Below are positions 43,218 to 52,380 of a stretch of 64,000 bases of DNA, in pieces. How positions within the stretch are numbered: the stretch's first letter is position 1; each line of letters starts with the position of its first letter. Origin of the DNA: Oscillospiraceae bacterium (lineage in GTDB: Bacteria > Bacillota > Clostridia > Lachnospirales > Lachnospiraceae); assembly GCA_021771715.1 (NCBI GenBank), contig JAETOO010000004.1, positions 62,001 to 126,000 on the forward strand, read 5' to 3'. A model generated the notes under the pieces. It did not search any database and was not told where the DNA came from. It was given only the letters and a program-made list of their open reading frames with translations. The position numbers and the translations under genes are program-made.

Positions 43218-45158
43218 TCAGCCCGGTATAAACAGATACAGCAGCTTCACGAGCCAGCCGCGGTTCGAGAACCACGGGAAGCGCACCGCCGACAGATACG
43301 AGAGCGATTCACACCAGGCCGGAATGCAGACTGAGACAAATGCGCCCAGAAATACGTGCAGCACGCCGTACAGGAGCGGAATCATCAGAATCCCGATGAA
43401 CCACTTCCGGAAAAACAGCGTCATGATGCGTTCTGTCCCGGCCGCCGTGAAATACATCAGCGGGATGATGAACGGCATAAGATATCTCCCCTGCGGCTGA
43501 AAGTCATCCGTGTAGGAATACACCAGCGACAGGAGCACTGGTATTATCATACAGCAAACGAACGAAAACTGCAATAACAAGAAATTGGCCGGCTCCAGCC
43601 GGATGCCCGGAATCGTCATGGACGGCTTCGCGAGCACGGGCTCTCTCCCACACGCTCTCTCTGCTTCCCCCCGGCCATCGGACGATGACCTGCCGGGACT
43701 TGCTGACCGCCCGCCACCGGACGATGACCTGCCGGGACTTGCCTGCCGCCCGCCACCGGGCAATGACCTGCCGACACGTTCTGACCGCCCACTGCCGGAC
43801 GATGACCTGCTGACACGTTCTGACCGCACGCCGCCGAAATGCCTCGCCGAAGACAACCTGCCGCCGCTGGAATGTCCAGCCGATGAAGAGCTTTCCGCGG
43901 ACGACACACGCAGTGTCTCCGGCAACAGCCAATGCAATCCCGATTTTCGCAGGAGCCACACAACTGCCTCTTTTATATAGTAGAGAAAATACAATCCGAT
44001 GTGCAACAGCGTGCCGAGCAAACCCATCAGAAACAGCTTTTTGTGAATTTCGTAGATGTCAAGGCCGAGCGGATACTCGAAGAAGCCGAAATAACCAATC
44101 GTGCTGCGGTAGGTCGTGATCAGCCATTCCATGCCGCCCTCCCGCTCCGGGCGCAGCATCTCCTCCAACGAGACCCCCTGCTCCTCCACTGATTGTTTCA
44201 CGGACGGCTTGTACTCCTCCCTCGCATAGAGCTCGGCGCACTTTGCCGGCGCGCTCAGAGTCAGAAAATCGCCGTCATACAGCACGGCACAGCGGACGAA
44301 CCACCAGCCCGCGAGCAGCAGGACGAGTACCGTGATGTAGATTCCGCGCTTCAGAATCACAGCCGCACAGCACTTTGCCCCGCGCTTCCCGTAGAAGACG
44401 ATCAGCGAGCCGACAAAGAGGACAATCGAGAACAGCGCGTAGCCGTACGCATTGTAGTACGACAGCGCGCAGCAGGCGACGCCGACCGCGAGGCCCGTGC
44501 AGCTCCTCCGACTCCACGTCTCCTTGAGGCCGACCAGCCAGTAATTCACAATCATCGCGCTCGCAAACAGCGCGATCCCATCCGTGTTCACATAGACAAA
44601 CAGGTACAGCAGCTGCGGCAGCATGGCGAGCAGCGCGACAAAATAGACGCGGAAGATATTTTTCCGGAACAGCAGCTTCGCGATCTGCAGCACGTACCAG
44701 TAAAATCCCACACCGAGCACCACATTGACAAACCGGGCCGCCATCAGGAGCGCGTGCTCCGACGTGGTGAACAAGCCCACCAGCTTCATCAGATATCCGC
44801 CGAAAATGTAGGGAAGAATCGGGTGGAAGCCGTACGAAATCCCCCAGAGATCATTGCGGATCTCCGGGTCATAGCCCGCCGGGAGCGTCCCGTGCCGGTA
44901 GATATACTGCGGAATCAGGTAGCGCATCTTCTCGTCCGGTCCCCCGTTAAACGGGAGAATCCACGCGAGGAAAAACAGGAAGCATCCCATCAGAAAAAGA
45001 AATGCCAGCTCAAAGCGATGCGACGCCGCGGCCTCCCTGATCCGCGCGCCGCGCGTCTTCTCTTTCCGGCGCGCAGACGGCTGCGGCGCACCCTCCTCCT
45101 GCCAGATTCCATCCAGCCGTTCCCTCCAGCTGTTCAACGTCCTGCTCAATGTCCCCAT
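43218..45158 (-). CDS. Polytopic membrane protein, GT-C/DUF2142-like glycosyltransferase
   Basis: 646 residues with about 10-12 membrane segments. After the first there is PFNGGPDEKMRYLIPQYIYRHGTLPAGYDPEIR, a large outside loop with acidic residues as in GT-C enzymes that use polyprenyl-phosphate sugars. Between two late membrane segments lies a ~75-residue Ser/Gly/Arg insert made of 13-residue repeats. The role would be adding a side branch or modification to the glycan outside the cell (inference). ATG 45158 follows GGGAG; an earlier ATG at 45191 has a weak site. Confidence 0.8.
   Translation of the reverse strand: MGTLSRTLNSWRERLDGIWQEEGAPQPSARRKEKTRGARIREAAASHRFELAFLFLMGCFLFFLAWILPFNGGPDEKMRYLIPQYIYRHGTLPAGYDPEIRNDLWGISYGFHPILPYIFGGYLMKLVGLFTTSEHALLMAARFVNVVLGVGFYWYVLQIAKLLFRKNIFRVYFVALLAMLPQLLYLFVYVNTDGIALFASAMIVNYWLVGLKETWSRRSCTGLAVGVACCALSYYNAYGYALFSIVLFVGSLIVFYGKRGAKCCAAVILKRGIYITVLVLLLAGWWFVRCAVLYDGDFLTLSAPAKCAELYAREEYKPSVKQSVEEQGVSLEEMLRPEREGGMEWLITTYRSTIGYFGFFEYPLGLDIYEIHKKLFLMGLLGTLLHIGLYFLYYIKEAVVWLLRKSGLHWLLPETLRVSSAESSSSAGHSSGGRLSSARHFGGVRSERVSRSSSGSGRSERVGRSLPGGGRQASPGRSSSGGGRSASPGRSSSDGRGEAERACGREPVLAKPSMTIPGIRLEPANFLLLQFSFVCCMIIPVLLSLVYSYTDDFQPQGRYLMPFIIPLMYFTAAGTERIMTLFFRKWFIGILMIPLLYGVLHVFLGAFVSVCIPAWCESLSYLSAVRFPWFSNRGWLVKLLYLFIPG
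43680..43835 (-). repeat. Four 39-bp tandem repeats in the GT-C protein gene
   Basis: GGACGATGACC-like unit starts at 43680, 43719, 43758 and 43797. Each unit encodes 13 residues of the Ser/Gly/Arg insert. Confidence 0.85.
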
Positions 45159-45246
45159 ATCGCTCTCCCACGCTTTCTCGGTCTCATGCAAATTTCACCA
45201 CTGCTATTTCTCACAGCCCCAAACAAACCTCAACACCGCTGCCCTC

Positions 45247-47727
45247 TCACAGCTTCAGCGAAAAGTCCGCCTTGTCCAGCGACAGATTCGGGTTGTAGTA
45301 CGGATCGCCCGCCTTGACCTGGTCGCCCCAGCGCTCCAGAAACTGCGCCACCTCGCGGTTAAAGCGCTCGATCTTCTCCTGCGTGTTCTCAAGGCCCCGC
45401 GACTTCGACTCATAGTGATAGAGCTCCGCGCGCGGGTTGTAGACGATCAGATAGCCCGCCTGCCGCACCTTCATGCAGAAGTCAATGTCGTTGAACGCGA
45501 CGCGAAGGTCCGCCGACATGCCGCCGACCTCCCGGTACACGGACGCTTTGACGAGCATGCAGGCCGCCGTCACCGCGCTGTAGTCCTGCGCGCAGATGAT
45601 CCGCGAAAAATAGCCGTTATCGCCGCGCTTCTGCCCGATGAACGCGTGGCCCGCGATCCCGCCGAAGCCCAGCACCACACCCGCGTGCTGGATGATATCG
45701 TCCTCATAATACAGCCGCGCGCCGACGATCCCGACATCCGCTCTCTGGCAATAGCCGAGCAGCTGCCGCAGGCAGTCCGGGCGAATGATCTCCGTATCGT
45801 TGTTCAGCAGCAGATAGTAGTCCCCGGAGGCGTACTGCGCGCCGAAATTGTTGATATCCGAAAAATTGAACGCCCCCTTGTAATAGACGACCTTCACCTT
45901 CGGATTCTCGCGCTTCAGCTGCTCGTAGCCCGCAAACGTCTCCGGCTCCGTGCTGTTGTTTTCAATCACAATATACTCATAATTCCGGTAATCCGATTTC
46001 TCCTCGATCGACCGGATGCACGTCCTCAGATCCTCCAGGTGATCCTTGTTCGGGATCAGGATCGAGATCAGCGGCTCCCCGGTAATCTCGTAGTCGCTCT
46101 CGTACAGCCCCGGGTACTCGCCCATCCGCGCGCGGGCCGGGATTCCCAGCCTGTTATAGTGCGCCTGGATTGCGCGGCAGCCGGCCTCAAACGCGTACCG
46201 CTTGCTCTCCGGGTTCTCCGCCGTCGACTCCTGATGCGTCCGCCAGTGATAGAGAATCTTCGGGATGTGGCAGATCTGCGCCGGCGTCGTCTGCTCCGTG
46301 CAGCGCAGCACAAAATCGTAGTCCTGCGCCCCGTCAAACGACGGATCCAGCAGTCCGACCCGCTCCTGCAGCTCCTTCTTCACGACCACGAGATGGCAGA
46401 AATAATTCATGCTGCAGAGCAGATCCGGGTTGTAGTCCGACTTGAAATGCGGCTGGAAGTACCGCCTGCCCGCGCCGTCCACCTTGTCCTCGTCCGAGTA
46501 GATCAGCTCCGCATCGGGGCGCTCGTTCAGAAGTCGCACGCACTCGAACAGCGCATCCGGCGAGAGCACGTCGTCGTGGTCGCAAAACGCGAGAAATTCC
46601 CCCGTCGCGGCAGCGATCGCAGCATTCGTGTTCTCGGCAATCCGCAGCGGTCTCTCACTGCGAACCACGCGGATGACGCCGCATGCCGCAGTCCGCCCCA
46701 GAGGACCTGCCTCCGCCACAATCCGCTCGAGCAGCTCCGCAAGCGGCGAGTCCGGCCCGCTGCCGTCCGAGAGCACCAGCTCCCAGTTCCGGTACGTCTG
46801 CCGCTGCACCGACCGGATGAGTTCACGCAGATACCGCTCCGGCGTCCGGTAGAGCGGCACCACGATGCTGATCTTCGGCTCCCAGGCAAGCTGCGCCGCC
46901 CGCTGCCGCTCCAGCTCGCCCCTCGTGACGCCGTATTTCCTGCGCCACCGCTCATAGCTGATCGAGTCCACGCCCAGCACGACATCCGACACGCGCTTCG
47001 TGAACTGGCGAAAGCCCTTGCGCTTCAGGTAGAGGATGCTCTTTTTGCAGATCACATCGAGCCCTTCCTTGCCCGAGAGCATCTTTTTGCAGTTTATGAC
47101 ATAGAGCGCTTTCTTGCCGTTTCCTTTCAACGCCAGCCGCAGATGGTTCTCCTGCGGCTTCGCGAACGTCACCTCAAAGCCGCGCGTCTCCTCGATCGCA
47201 GCCTCCGGGAACTCCCCGAGAATGTCGACGCGGCTCGCGAGCACGCACTCGGTCTCCAGCTCCTCTCCGTGCCCGTCCAGCAGCCCGATCTGCGCACGGC
47301 CGCAGCCCATGTACCAGCCGCGCAGCTGATACCGCCCGTCCGGCAGCTCCCGCAGCCCCTCGACCCAGGACTCCAGATGGCGGCCGAGCTTCGCCAGCTC
47401 CCGCGCGGTCGCATGGTAAATGCAGGTGCGCGAATCGCCGTCCACATGGTAGAGACGAAGCACGTGGAACCCGCCCGAATCAAGCTCGCCCGCAAGCGGT
47501 ACCCGCAGAAAATATTCCACCATCACGTTCGTCTTGTAGCGGAGGTATTTCTTCGTCACCTCAACCCCTCGCTGCGTCTGCACACTCAGCTCGATGCGCC
47601 TGCCGTCCAGCTCCGCCTCAAACTGCCCCGCGCCGTCCTGATCCCCCTCGAACCAGCCCTGCACGACCAGCGTATCCGCCTGCCTCGTATCAAACCGAAT
47701 CCTCTCCCGGTTAAACCTTGCCTTCAT
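45247..47727 (-). CDS. Large multidomain glycosyltransferase (beta-sandwich domains plus two GT2 domains)
   Basis: 826 residues. The N-terminal ~250 residues contain two beta-rich units with GWFEGDQDG and RGWYMGCGRAQIG, probably accessory carbohydrate-binding or scaffold domains. GT2 domain one starts near residue 295 (ISIVVPLYRTPERYLREL, FCDHDDVLSPDAL, SDEDKVD) and GT2 domain two near residue 565 (ISILIPNKDHLEDLRTC, LLLNNDTEII, AFNDIDFCMKVRQAGY). It ends DPYYNPNLSLDKADFSLKL. Such enzymes polymerise two alternating linkages. The start follows GGGGGAAATGAG. Confidence 0.88.
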   Translation of the reverse strand: MKARFNRERIRFDTRQADTLVVQGWFEGDQDGAGQFEAELDGRRIELSVQTQRGVEVTKKYLRYKTNVMVEYFLRVPLAGELDSGGFHVLRLYHVDGDSRTCIYHATARELAKLGRHLESWVEGLRELPDGRYQLRGWYMGCGRAQIGLLDGHGEELETECVLASRVDILGEFPEAAIEETRGFEVTFAKPQENHLRLALKGNGKKALYVINCKKMLSGKEGLDVICKKSILYLKRKGFRQFTKRVSDVVLGVDSISYERWRRKYGVTRGELERQRAAQLAWEPKISIVVPLYRTPERYLRELIRSVQRQTYRNWELVLSDGSGPDSPLAELLERIVAEAGPLGRTAACGVIRVVRSERPLRIAENTNAAIAAATGEFLAFCDHDDVLSPDALFECVRLLNERPDAELIYSDEDKVDGAGRRYFQPHFKSDYNPDLLCSMNYFCHLVVVKKELQERVGLLDPSFDGAQDYDFVLRCTEQTTPAQICHIPKILYHWRTHQESTAENPESKRYAFEAGCRAIQAHYNRLGIPARARMGEYPGLYESDYEITGEPLISILIPNKDHLEDLRTCIRSIEEKSDYRNYEYIVIENNSTEPETFAGYEQLKRENPKVKVVYYKGAFNFSDINNFGAQYASGDYYLLLNNDTEIIRPDCLRQLLGYCQRADVGIVGARLYYEDDIIQHAGVVLGFGGIAGHAFIGQKRGDNGYFSRIICAQDYSAVTAACMLVKASVYREVGGMSADLRVAFNDIDFCMKVRQAGYLIVYNPRAELYHYESKSRGLENTQEKIERFNREVAQFLERWGDQVKAGDPYYNPNLSLDKADFSLKL

Positions 47728-47922
47728 CTCATTTCCCCCGCTGCCTCAGATTTCTCGTTATTCTGCCGCTCTTTCTTTGACTCTCTCATTCGGTGCGCCT
47801 GCCTGCGGCTTTAGCCTTCTCTTCTGTCATGCCTGCCTGCAACTTTGGCCAGCTCATCTGTCACGCCCGTCTGCAGGCTTTAGCCCTCTCATCTGTCACG
47901 CCTGTCTGCGGCTTTAGCCCTC
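47728..47922 (-). repeat. 34-bp tandem repeats copied from a glycosyltransferase 3' end
   Basis: The end of the upstream gene (GAGCTGGCCAAAGC...CATGACAGATGA) is repeated about four more times in the spacer, in units of 34, 35, 34 and 34 bases. Each keeps a GAGNNGGCNAAAG head and a GTGACAGAT-like tail, with the last unit most degenerate. The block fills nearly the whole spacer before the next glycosyltransferase. Confidence 0.88.
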
Positions 47923-50043
47923 TCATCTGTCATGGCTGCCTGCAGCTTTGGCCAGCTCTTCCGACGCTTCCGCCTCCGTCCGCAGCGAGCAGTCCGTCTT
48001 TTTCCGTGTAAAGTTCGGATTGTAGTACGGATCGCCCTTCGAGAGCACCTCGCTCCAGCGCTCGGCGAACAGGGCTGCCTCCGAATGCAGCCGCGCCTGT
48101 TTCTCCTGCGTGTCCTCCGGCCCGCGCGACTTCGACTCATAGTGCGTCAGCTCCGCGTACGGGGTGAAGAGCACATGTAAACCCATATTTTGCAATTTCA
48201 GGCAGTAGTCGATGTCATTGTACGCCACCGCGAGCGCTTCCTCCATGCCGCCGACTTGCTCATAGACCGCTTTTTTCGTCATCATGCACGCCGCAGTCAC
48301 CGCGCTGTAGTCCTGGACGGAGACCAGACGCCCGGCATAGCCGTCCTTATCCCCCGCCGAGCCGATCAGCAGATGGCTCGCCACGCCGCACAGCCCGAGC
48401 ACCACACCCGCATGCTGGATCGTGCCGTCCGGATAATACAGCTTCGCGCCCACCGCCCCAACCTCGCGCTTCTGGCACAGGCCGAGCAGCTCCTCAATCC
48501 ACGAAGGACTTCGGACCTCCGTGTCATTGTTCAGGAGGATCACGTACTCCCCGTCCGCGCGCGGCACCGCGAAATTGTGGATCGCAGAGAAATTGAACGG
48601 CCCCGCATACCGGAGAATCCGCACCGTTCTGCCCGCGTCCGCCTCCAGACTCTGATAGTACGATTCCGTCTCCGGCTCCACGCTGTTATTCTCGATCACC
48701 ACGATCTCATAGTTGTCGTACGTCGTCTTCTCCCAGATGGAGGTCAGGCAGCGCCGCAGGTCCTCCACATGGTCCTTGTTCGGAATCAGAATCGACACGA
48801 GCGGATGTCCCTGCAGCGCGAACCGCGTCCGATAGCGCCCGCGCAGTGAGGTGCGCTCCGTCACCGCCTCGATCCCAACGCGGCGATAGTGTGCCTCGAC
48901 CGCCCTTCGCCCCGCCTCAAACGCATACTCCTTGCTCGCCGGGTTGCCCGCCGTCGAAGCAGGATGCGTCCGCCAGTGGTAGAGCACCTTTGGGATATGG
49001 CGGATCCTCCTCGCCTGCTCTGCGCAGCGCAGGATAAAATCATAGTCCTGCGCCCCGTCGTACGCGGGGTCGAGCAGCCCGACGCGTCCGAGCAGCTCGC
49101 GCCGCACCGCGAACAGGTGACAGATATAGTTGTTGCAGCACAGCAGCTCCATACTGAAATCCGGCTTAAAATGAGGTCCGAAGTACGCGTTCCCGGCGCG
49201 GTTGATCTTGTCCTCATCGGTGTAGATCACGTCCGTCTCCGGATCCTCGTTGAGCAGGGACGCCATCTCGTAGAGCGCATCCGCCTCCAGAATGTCATCG
49301 TGGTCCGCAAACACGACAAACTCGCCGCGCGCCATCCGAAGCGCCGCATTCGTGTTCTCCGAGATTCCCCTGTTCTCCTTCAGTCTGTGGTAGCGCACGC
49401 GGCCATCCCTGCCATAGTGCTTCCGCAAAAACGTGTGCACCCGCTCGTCCGTGCTCCCGTCCGCCAGGCACAGCTCCAGCTTCCGGTACGTCTGATTCAG
49501 CACCGAATCGACGATCTCCCTTAAAAACGCTTCCGGCGTGTTGTACAGCGGAATCACAATGCTGAACAGCGGCTCCCGCTCAAACCGATGGCGGCGCTGC
49601 TCCTTTTGCCGCCTCGCATCCGGCATCTGCCTGCGCATCCAGAGGTCGTAGTCCTCCTGCTCACCGCACGGCCGCCCCAGACGCAGCTGCCGGAAACGCT
49701 TCCACGCCCCTGCGTTCACCGGAATCCGCACACGCTGCACCCGCGCGCCGTTTGTGAAGGTCAGATAGACCGACGGAGTGTTCACCACCGCCCGGTCGAT
49801 CAGAATGTGGATCCCGCTCTCGTAATCCGCCGCCTTCCCGACGGCAGCGTTCACATCCGCGCGCACCAGACGCTCGATATAGACGTGCAGCTCCTGCCCG
49901 TCTCCGTCCACGACCGAGACGCTTGTCCGCTCCTTCGGATCGAGATCTGAGACCCAGCCGCGGATCATGATATTCCCGTACTGGCTCTCAATCCGGTCAA
50001 TGTGATACAGGACGCACTGCGCCCCCTCCCAGAATCTCCTCAC
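47923..50043 (-). CDS. Large multidomain glycosyltransferase (beta-sandwich plus two GT2 domains)
   Basis: 706 residues. One N-terminal beta-rich domain (YGNIMIRGWVSDLDPKER, then IERLVRADVNAAVG), GT2 domain one from residue ~155 (FSIVIPLYNTPEAFLREI, FADHDDILEADAL, YTDEDK) and GT2 domain two from ~425 (VSILIPNKDHVEDLRRC, ILLNNDTEV, AYNDIDYCLKLQNMG). It is a close paralogue of the 826-residue enzyme next to it, which suggests gene duplication. The start is GTG 50043, with only a weak ribosome site, so the true start is uncertain. Its 3' end seeds 34-bp repeats. Confidence 0.86.
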   Translation of the reverse strand: MRRFWEGAQCVLYHIDRIESQYGNIMIRGWVSDLDPKERTSVSVVDGDGQELHVYIERLVRADVNAAVGKAADYESGIHILIDRAVVNTPSVYLTFTNGARVQRVRIPVNAGAWKRFRQLRLGRPCGEQEDYDLWMRRQMPDARRQKEQRRHRFEREPLFSIVIPLYNTPEAFLREIVDSVLNQTYRKLELCLADGSTDERVHTFLRKHYGRDGRVRYHRLKENRGISENTNAALRMARGEFVVFADHDDILEADALYEMASLLNEDPETDVIYTDEDKINRAGNAYFGPHFKPDFSMELLCCNNYICHLFAVRRELLGRVGLLDPAYDGAQDYDFILRCAEQARRIRHIPKVLYHWRTHPASTAGNPASKEYAFEAGRRAVEAHYRRVGIEAVTERTSLRGRYRTRFALQGHPLVSILIPNKDHVEDLRRCLTSIWEKTTYDNYEIVVIENNSVEPETESYYQSLEADAGRTVRILRYAGPFNFSAIHNFAVPRADGEYVILLNNDTEVRSPSWIEELLGLCQKREVGAVGAKLYYPDGTIQHAGVVLGLCGVASHLLIGSAGDKDGYAGRLVSVQDYSAVTAACMMTKKAVYEQVGGMEEALAVAYNDIDYCLKLQNMGLHVLFTPYAELTHYESKSRGPEDTQEKQARLHSEAALFAERWSEVLSKGDPYYNPNFTRKKTDCSLRTEAEASEELAKAAGSHDR

Positions 50044-50157
50044 GCTCCGTCACACTCCTTCCCCTCTGCTCTCACGCCTCCGGTTTCCGGCAGACTTTCC
50101 ACACTCTCATCTGCTCACGTCTCCGGCTCCAGAAAGGCCTTCCACTCCTTCATTTGC
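50044..50157 (-). repeat. 43- to 49-bp repeats copied from the kinase-like gene 3' end
   Basis: Minus-strand reading: the gene's last ~49 bases (GAGCAGACGAAGGTGTGGAA...GGAGGCGTGA) are followed by two shorter 43-base copies (GAGCAAATGAAGGAGTGG..., GAGCAGATGAGAGTGTGG...). Each ends with GGAG(A/G)CGTGA, so each carries the stop codon. Confidence 0.85.
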
Positions 50158-51405
50158 TCACGCCTCCGGCTTCAGCTTCCGGTAGGCCTTCCACACCTTC
50201 GTCTGCTCCATCCACTGAATGCGCCCGCACTGGTTCAGCAGCACCTCGCGCGTCAGCCCGCCGACCGGCTCCGCGCGGTATGTGATCTCGACCGCCCCGC
50301 TCCCCGGAAGCGCATCTATGAGCAGCTGCGGATCCTCCGTATCAAAAATCAGATCGCCGTTTGGCGCGGCCGCCCCGTTCGTCCGGAACTCGAGCGTTTT
50401 CCCCTCCTGCGCGAGCCGCTCCACCCGCACGACGCTGCGCGCGGCGCACGGATCAATCCGCAGGGCCTTCGTCCCCTCCGGCAGCTCAATCCGCAGGGAA
50501 ACCCTGCCCTCCGGCTCGACCTGATACCGCCTGAAATTCCAGGTGCCGTAACCTCGCCCGTCGTCAAAATAAACCTCCACCGTGCGCATCGCCCGCAGCC
50601 TGCGGTTCTGCTTCTGCACAAGCGGCTGCACCGCAATCACGCCCTCCGAGATGTCCCCGTACAGCGCCCGCAGCGGTTTGTAGTCCCCGAGCATGTACGC
50701 CTGAAAATGGCGCTCCATCTTCTCAAACTGCGCGCGCTCCTCCTCGTTGATGTCGAACAGCTCATACAGGTTCTGGTGCACCAGCACATCCCGCTTCGTG
50801 TTTCCCAGGATATAGTAGTACAGGCAGCGGTACCGCAGATACCGCACCGGCACCGGAAACGCGAACGTCCACTCGTAGTCAATCAGCTCGTAGCCCTCGT
50901 CCGTGTGGATCGCGTTCGAAAAGATCATGTCAATATCCGAGATGCGGCGGCACGGCTGCGGCCGCGAAAATTCCACCGCGCCAAACACCTTCCGGAACTC
51001 CTCTGTCTCCTCAAAGGCCACTGCACCCTCGTAAAACATCGCAAAATACTGGCGGATCGCCCGCAGCAGCTCCTCCGCCTTTCCTTTTTTCAGAAGCCCG
51101 TCCAGCTCCTCCTCCAGCGTACAGCCCTCCTTGTACGGAAAGCAGACCGCCACAGCCGCCCGGCCCTTCGCCTCCTGCTCCCCGTCTGCCTCACTCAGCT
51201 CACACGAATTGACGCGCAGCCCGGTTCCGTCCAGATCCTCGACAAGCAGGCGGTATTTTTCCGCGATGCTCCGAACATGCGCGGCTGCCTCCCGGAAAGC
51301 AGCCAGCTTCCGAACGGTCTTCCGCCCCTGCTCATCCACGGCGATCTCCGTGCGGATGCAAAACTCTTTTCTGCGCTCATTGGAATATTTTGTATATATG
51401 ACCAT
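50158..51405 (-). CDS. Kinase-like protein with C-terminal beta-rich domain (WbdD-kinase analogue)
   Basis: 415 residues. The central region has a kinase-type catalytic loop SDIDMIFSNAI (D...N) and a metal-binding segment ELIDYEWTFAFPVP in place of DFG, as in aminoglycoside/LPS-kinase-like folds. Residues ~270-400 form a beta-rich domain ending in an Arg/Lys tail. The gene starts one base after the methyltransferase stop (TAG inside its ribosome site), so the two are coupled. A methyltransferase and kinase beside an ABC glycan exporter recall WbdD, which methylates and phosphorylates the end of the E. coli O9a chain. The function is inferred from context, not proven. Confidence 0.6.
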   Translation of the reverse strand: MVIYTKYSNERRKEFCIRTEIAVDEQGRKTVRKLAAFREAAAHVRSIAEKYRLLVEDLDGTGLRVNSCELSEADGEQEAKGRAAVAVCFPYKEGCTLEEELDGLLKKGKAEELLRAIRQYFAMFYEGAVAFEETEEFRKVFGAVEFSRPQPCRRISDIDMIFSNAIHTDEGYELIDYEWTFAFPVPVRYLRYRCLYYYILGNTKRDVLVHQNLYELFDINEEERAQFEKMERHFQAYMLGDYKPLRALYGDISEGVIAVQPLVQKQNRRLRAMRTVEVYFDDGRGYGTWNFRRYQVEPEGRVSLRIELPEGTKALRIDPCAARSVVRVERLAQEGKTLEFRTNGAAAPNGDLIFDTEDPQLLIDALPGSGAVEITYRAEPVGGLTREVLLNQCGRIQWMEQTKVWKAYRKLKPEA

Positions 51406-51410
51406 CTATC

Positions 51411-52331
51411 CTACCCCCGCACAATTACCAGAAATGAATTTGAGAACTCCGGAAACATCCCGCCCTCGATCAGGGAATCGTACACGCGCTCCTCCTGGAA
51501 CACCTGCATCCGCTCACGGTCAAAATTCTGCCGGTTCAGGTTCAGCTCCCCTTTTTTCGGCAGATACCGGTCCGAGTAGATCCGGTCCACAAACTTATAG
51601 TCCGGGTACGGATAGTAGAATTCCACCTGCTCCATCCCGGCCTCCGCGAACACCCCCGTCAGCTCCTTTTTCGAGAAGGTCCGCACGTAGTTGGTCGTCG
51701 GATAGCCCTCGATCCCCTCAAAGTAGACCCCCGTATGGTCCTCCGTCGCGCCCGCCCAGTACTTCAGCCCCAGCCGGTTCTCGATCGCAATCACGATCCG
51801 CCCGCCGGGCGCCAGATGACGCCGGATCCGCACGAGGTAGTCGACAAACGGGTTGTCGGAGTGGATCGAGAACTGCGCATACTCGAACACGCCGATCAGC
51901 GTAATCAGGTCGTACTGTTCGGTGAGATTCTCCTCTATGTCCTGGAAGTTCCCGACGAGAATGTTCAGATTGCCGCAGTCCCTGTGGCGGTACGCGTTGA
52001 TGAGACAGCGCTTCCGCGACAAGTCGACACAGGTGACCTGCGCCCCCTTCCTGCAGAGCGCCCCCGTAATCGCTCCCGGCCCGGCCCCGATCTCCAGGAC
52101 ACGCTCCCGCCCGGTCATCGGCAGCCAGCTGATAATATTCTCCCGCAGGTAGGAAAAATGATACAGAACCGGCCAGCTCTTTTTCTCTGCAATCACCTGC
52201 CCATACGCGTCCGGCTCACACGTCCTGGCGATCTCCAGCATCTCATCCTCCACCGTGCCGTCCGTGTAGCCGTCCTCCCCCGGATAAAACCGATAGTCAA
52301 GTACCACCTTCCCGATCTGCTCGTTCTCCAT
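51411..52331 (-). CDS. Class I SAM-dependent methyltransferase
   Basis: 306 residues. SAM motif I VLEIGAGPGAITGAL (residues ~85-100), an acidic motif II VTCVDLSRKRC, then YDLITLIGVFEYAQ and LAPGGRIVIAIEN. ATG 52331 follows GAGGAGGAGCGT; ATG 52352 has no site. The gene directly precedes the kinase-like gene and follows the Wzt ATPase. The likely target is the glycan or its terminal residue (inference from context). Confidence 0.88.
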   Translation of the reverse strand: MENEQIGKVVLDYRFYPGEDGYTDGTVEDEMLEIARTCEPDAYGQVIAEKKSWPVLYHFSYLRENIISWLPMTGRERVLEIGAGPGAITGALCRKGAQVTCVDLSRKRCLINAYRHRDCGNLNILVGNFQDIEENLTEQYDLITLIGVFEYAQFSIHSDNPFVDYLVRIRRHLAPGGRIVIAIENRLGLKYWAGATEDHTGVYFEGIEGYPTTNYVRTFSKKELTGVFAEAGMEQVEFYYPYPDYKFVDRIYSDRYLPKKGELNLNRQNFDRERMQVFQEERVYDSLIEGGMFPEFSNSFLVIVRG

Positions 52332-52380
52332 ACGCTCCTCCTCAAAATCCATTTTCTTATGTACGCCGACAGGTGCACAG

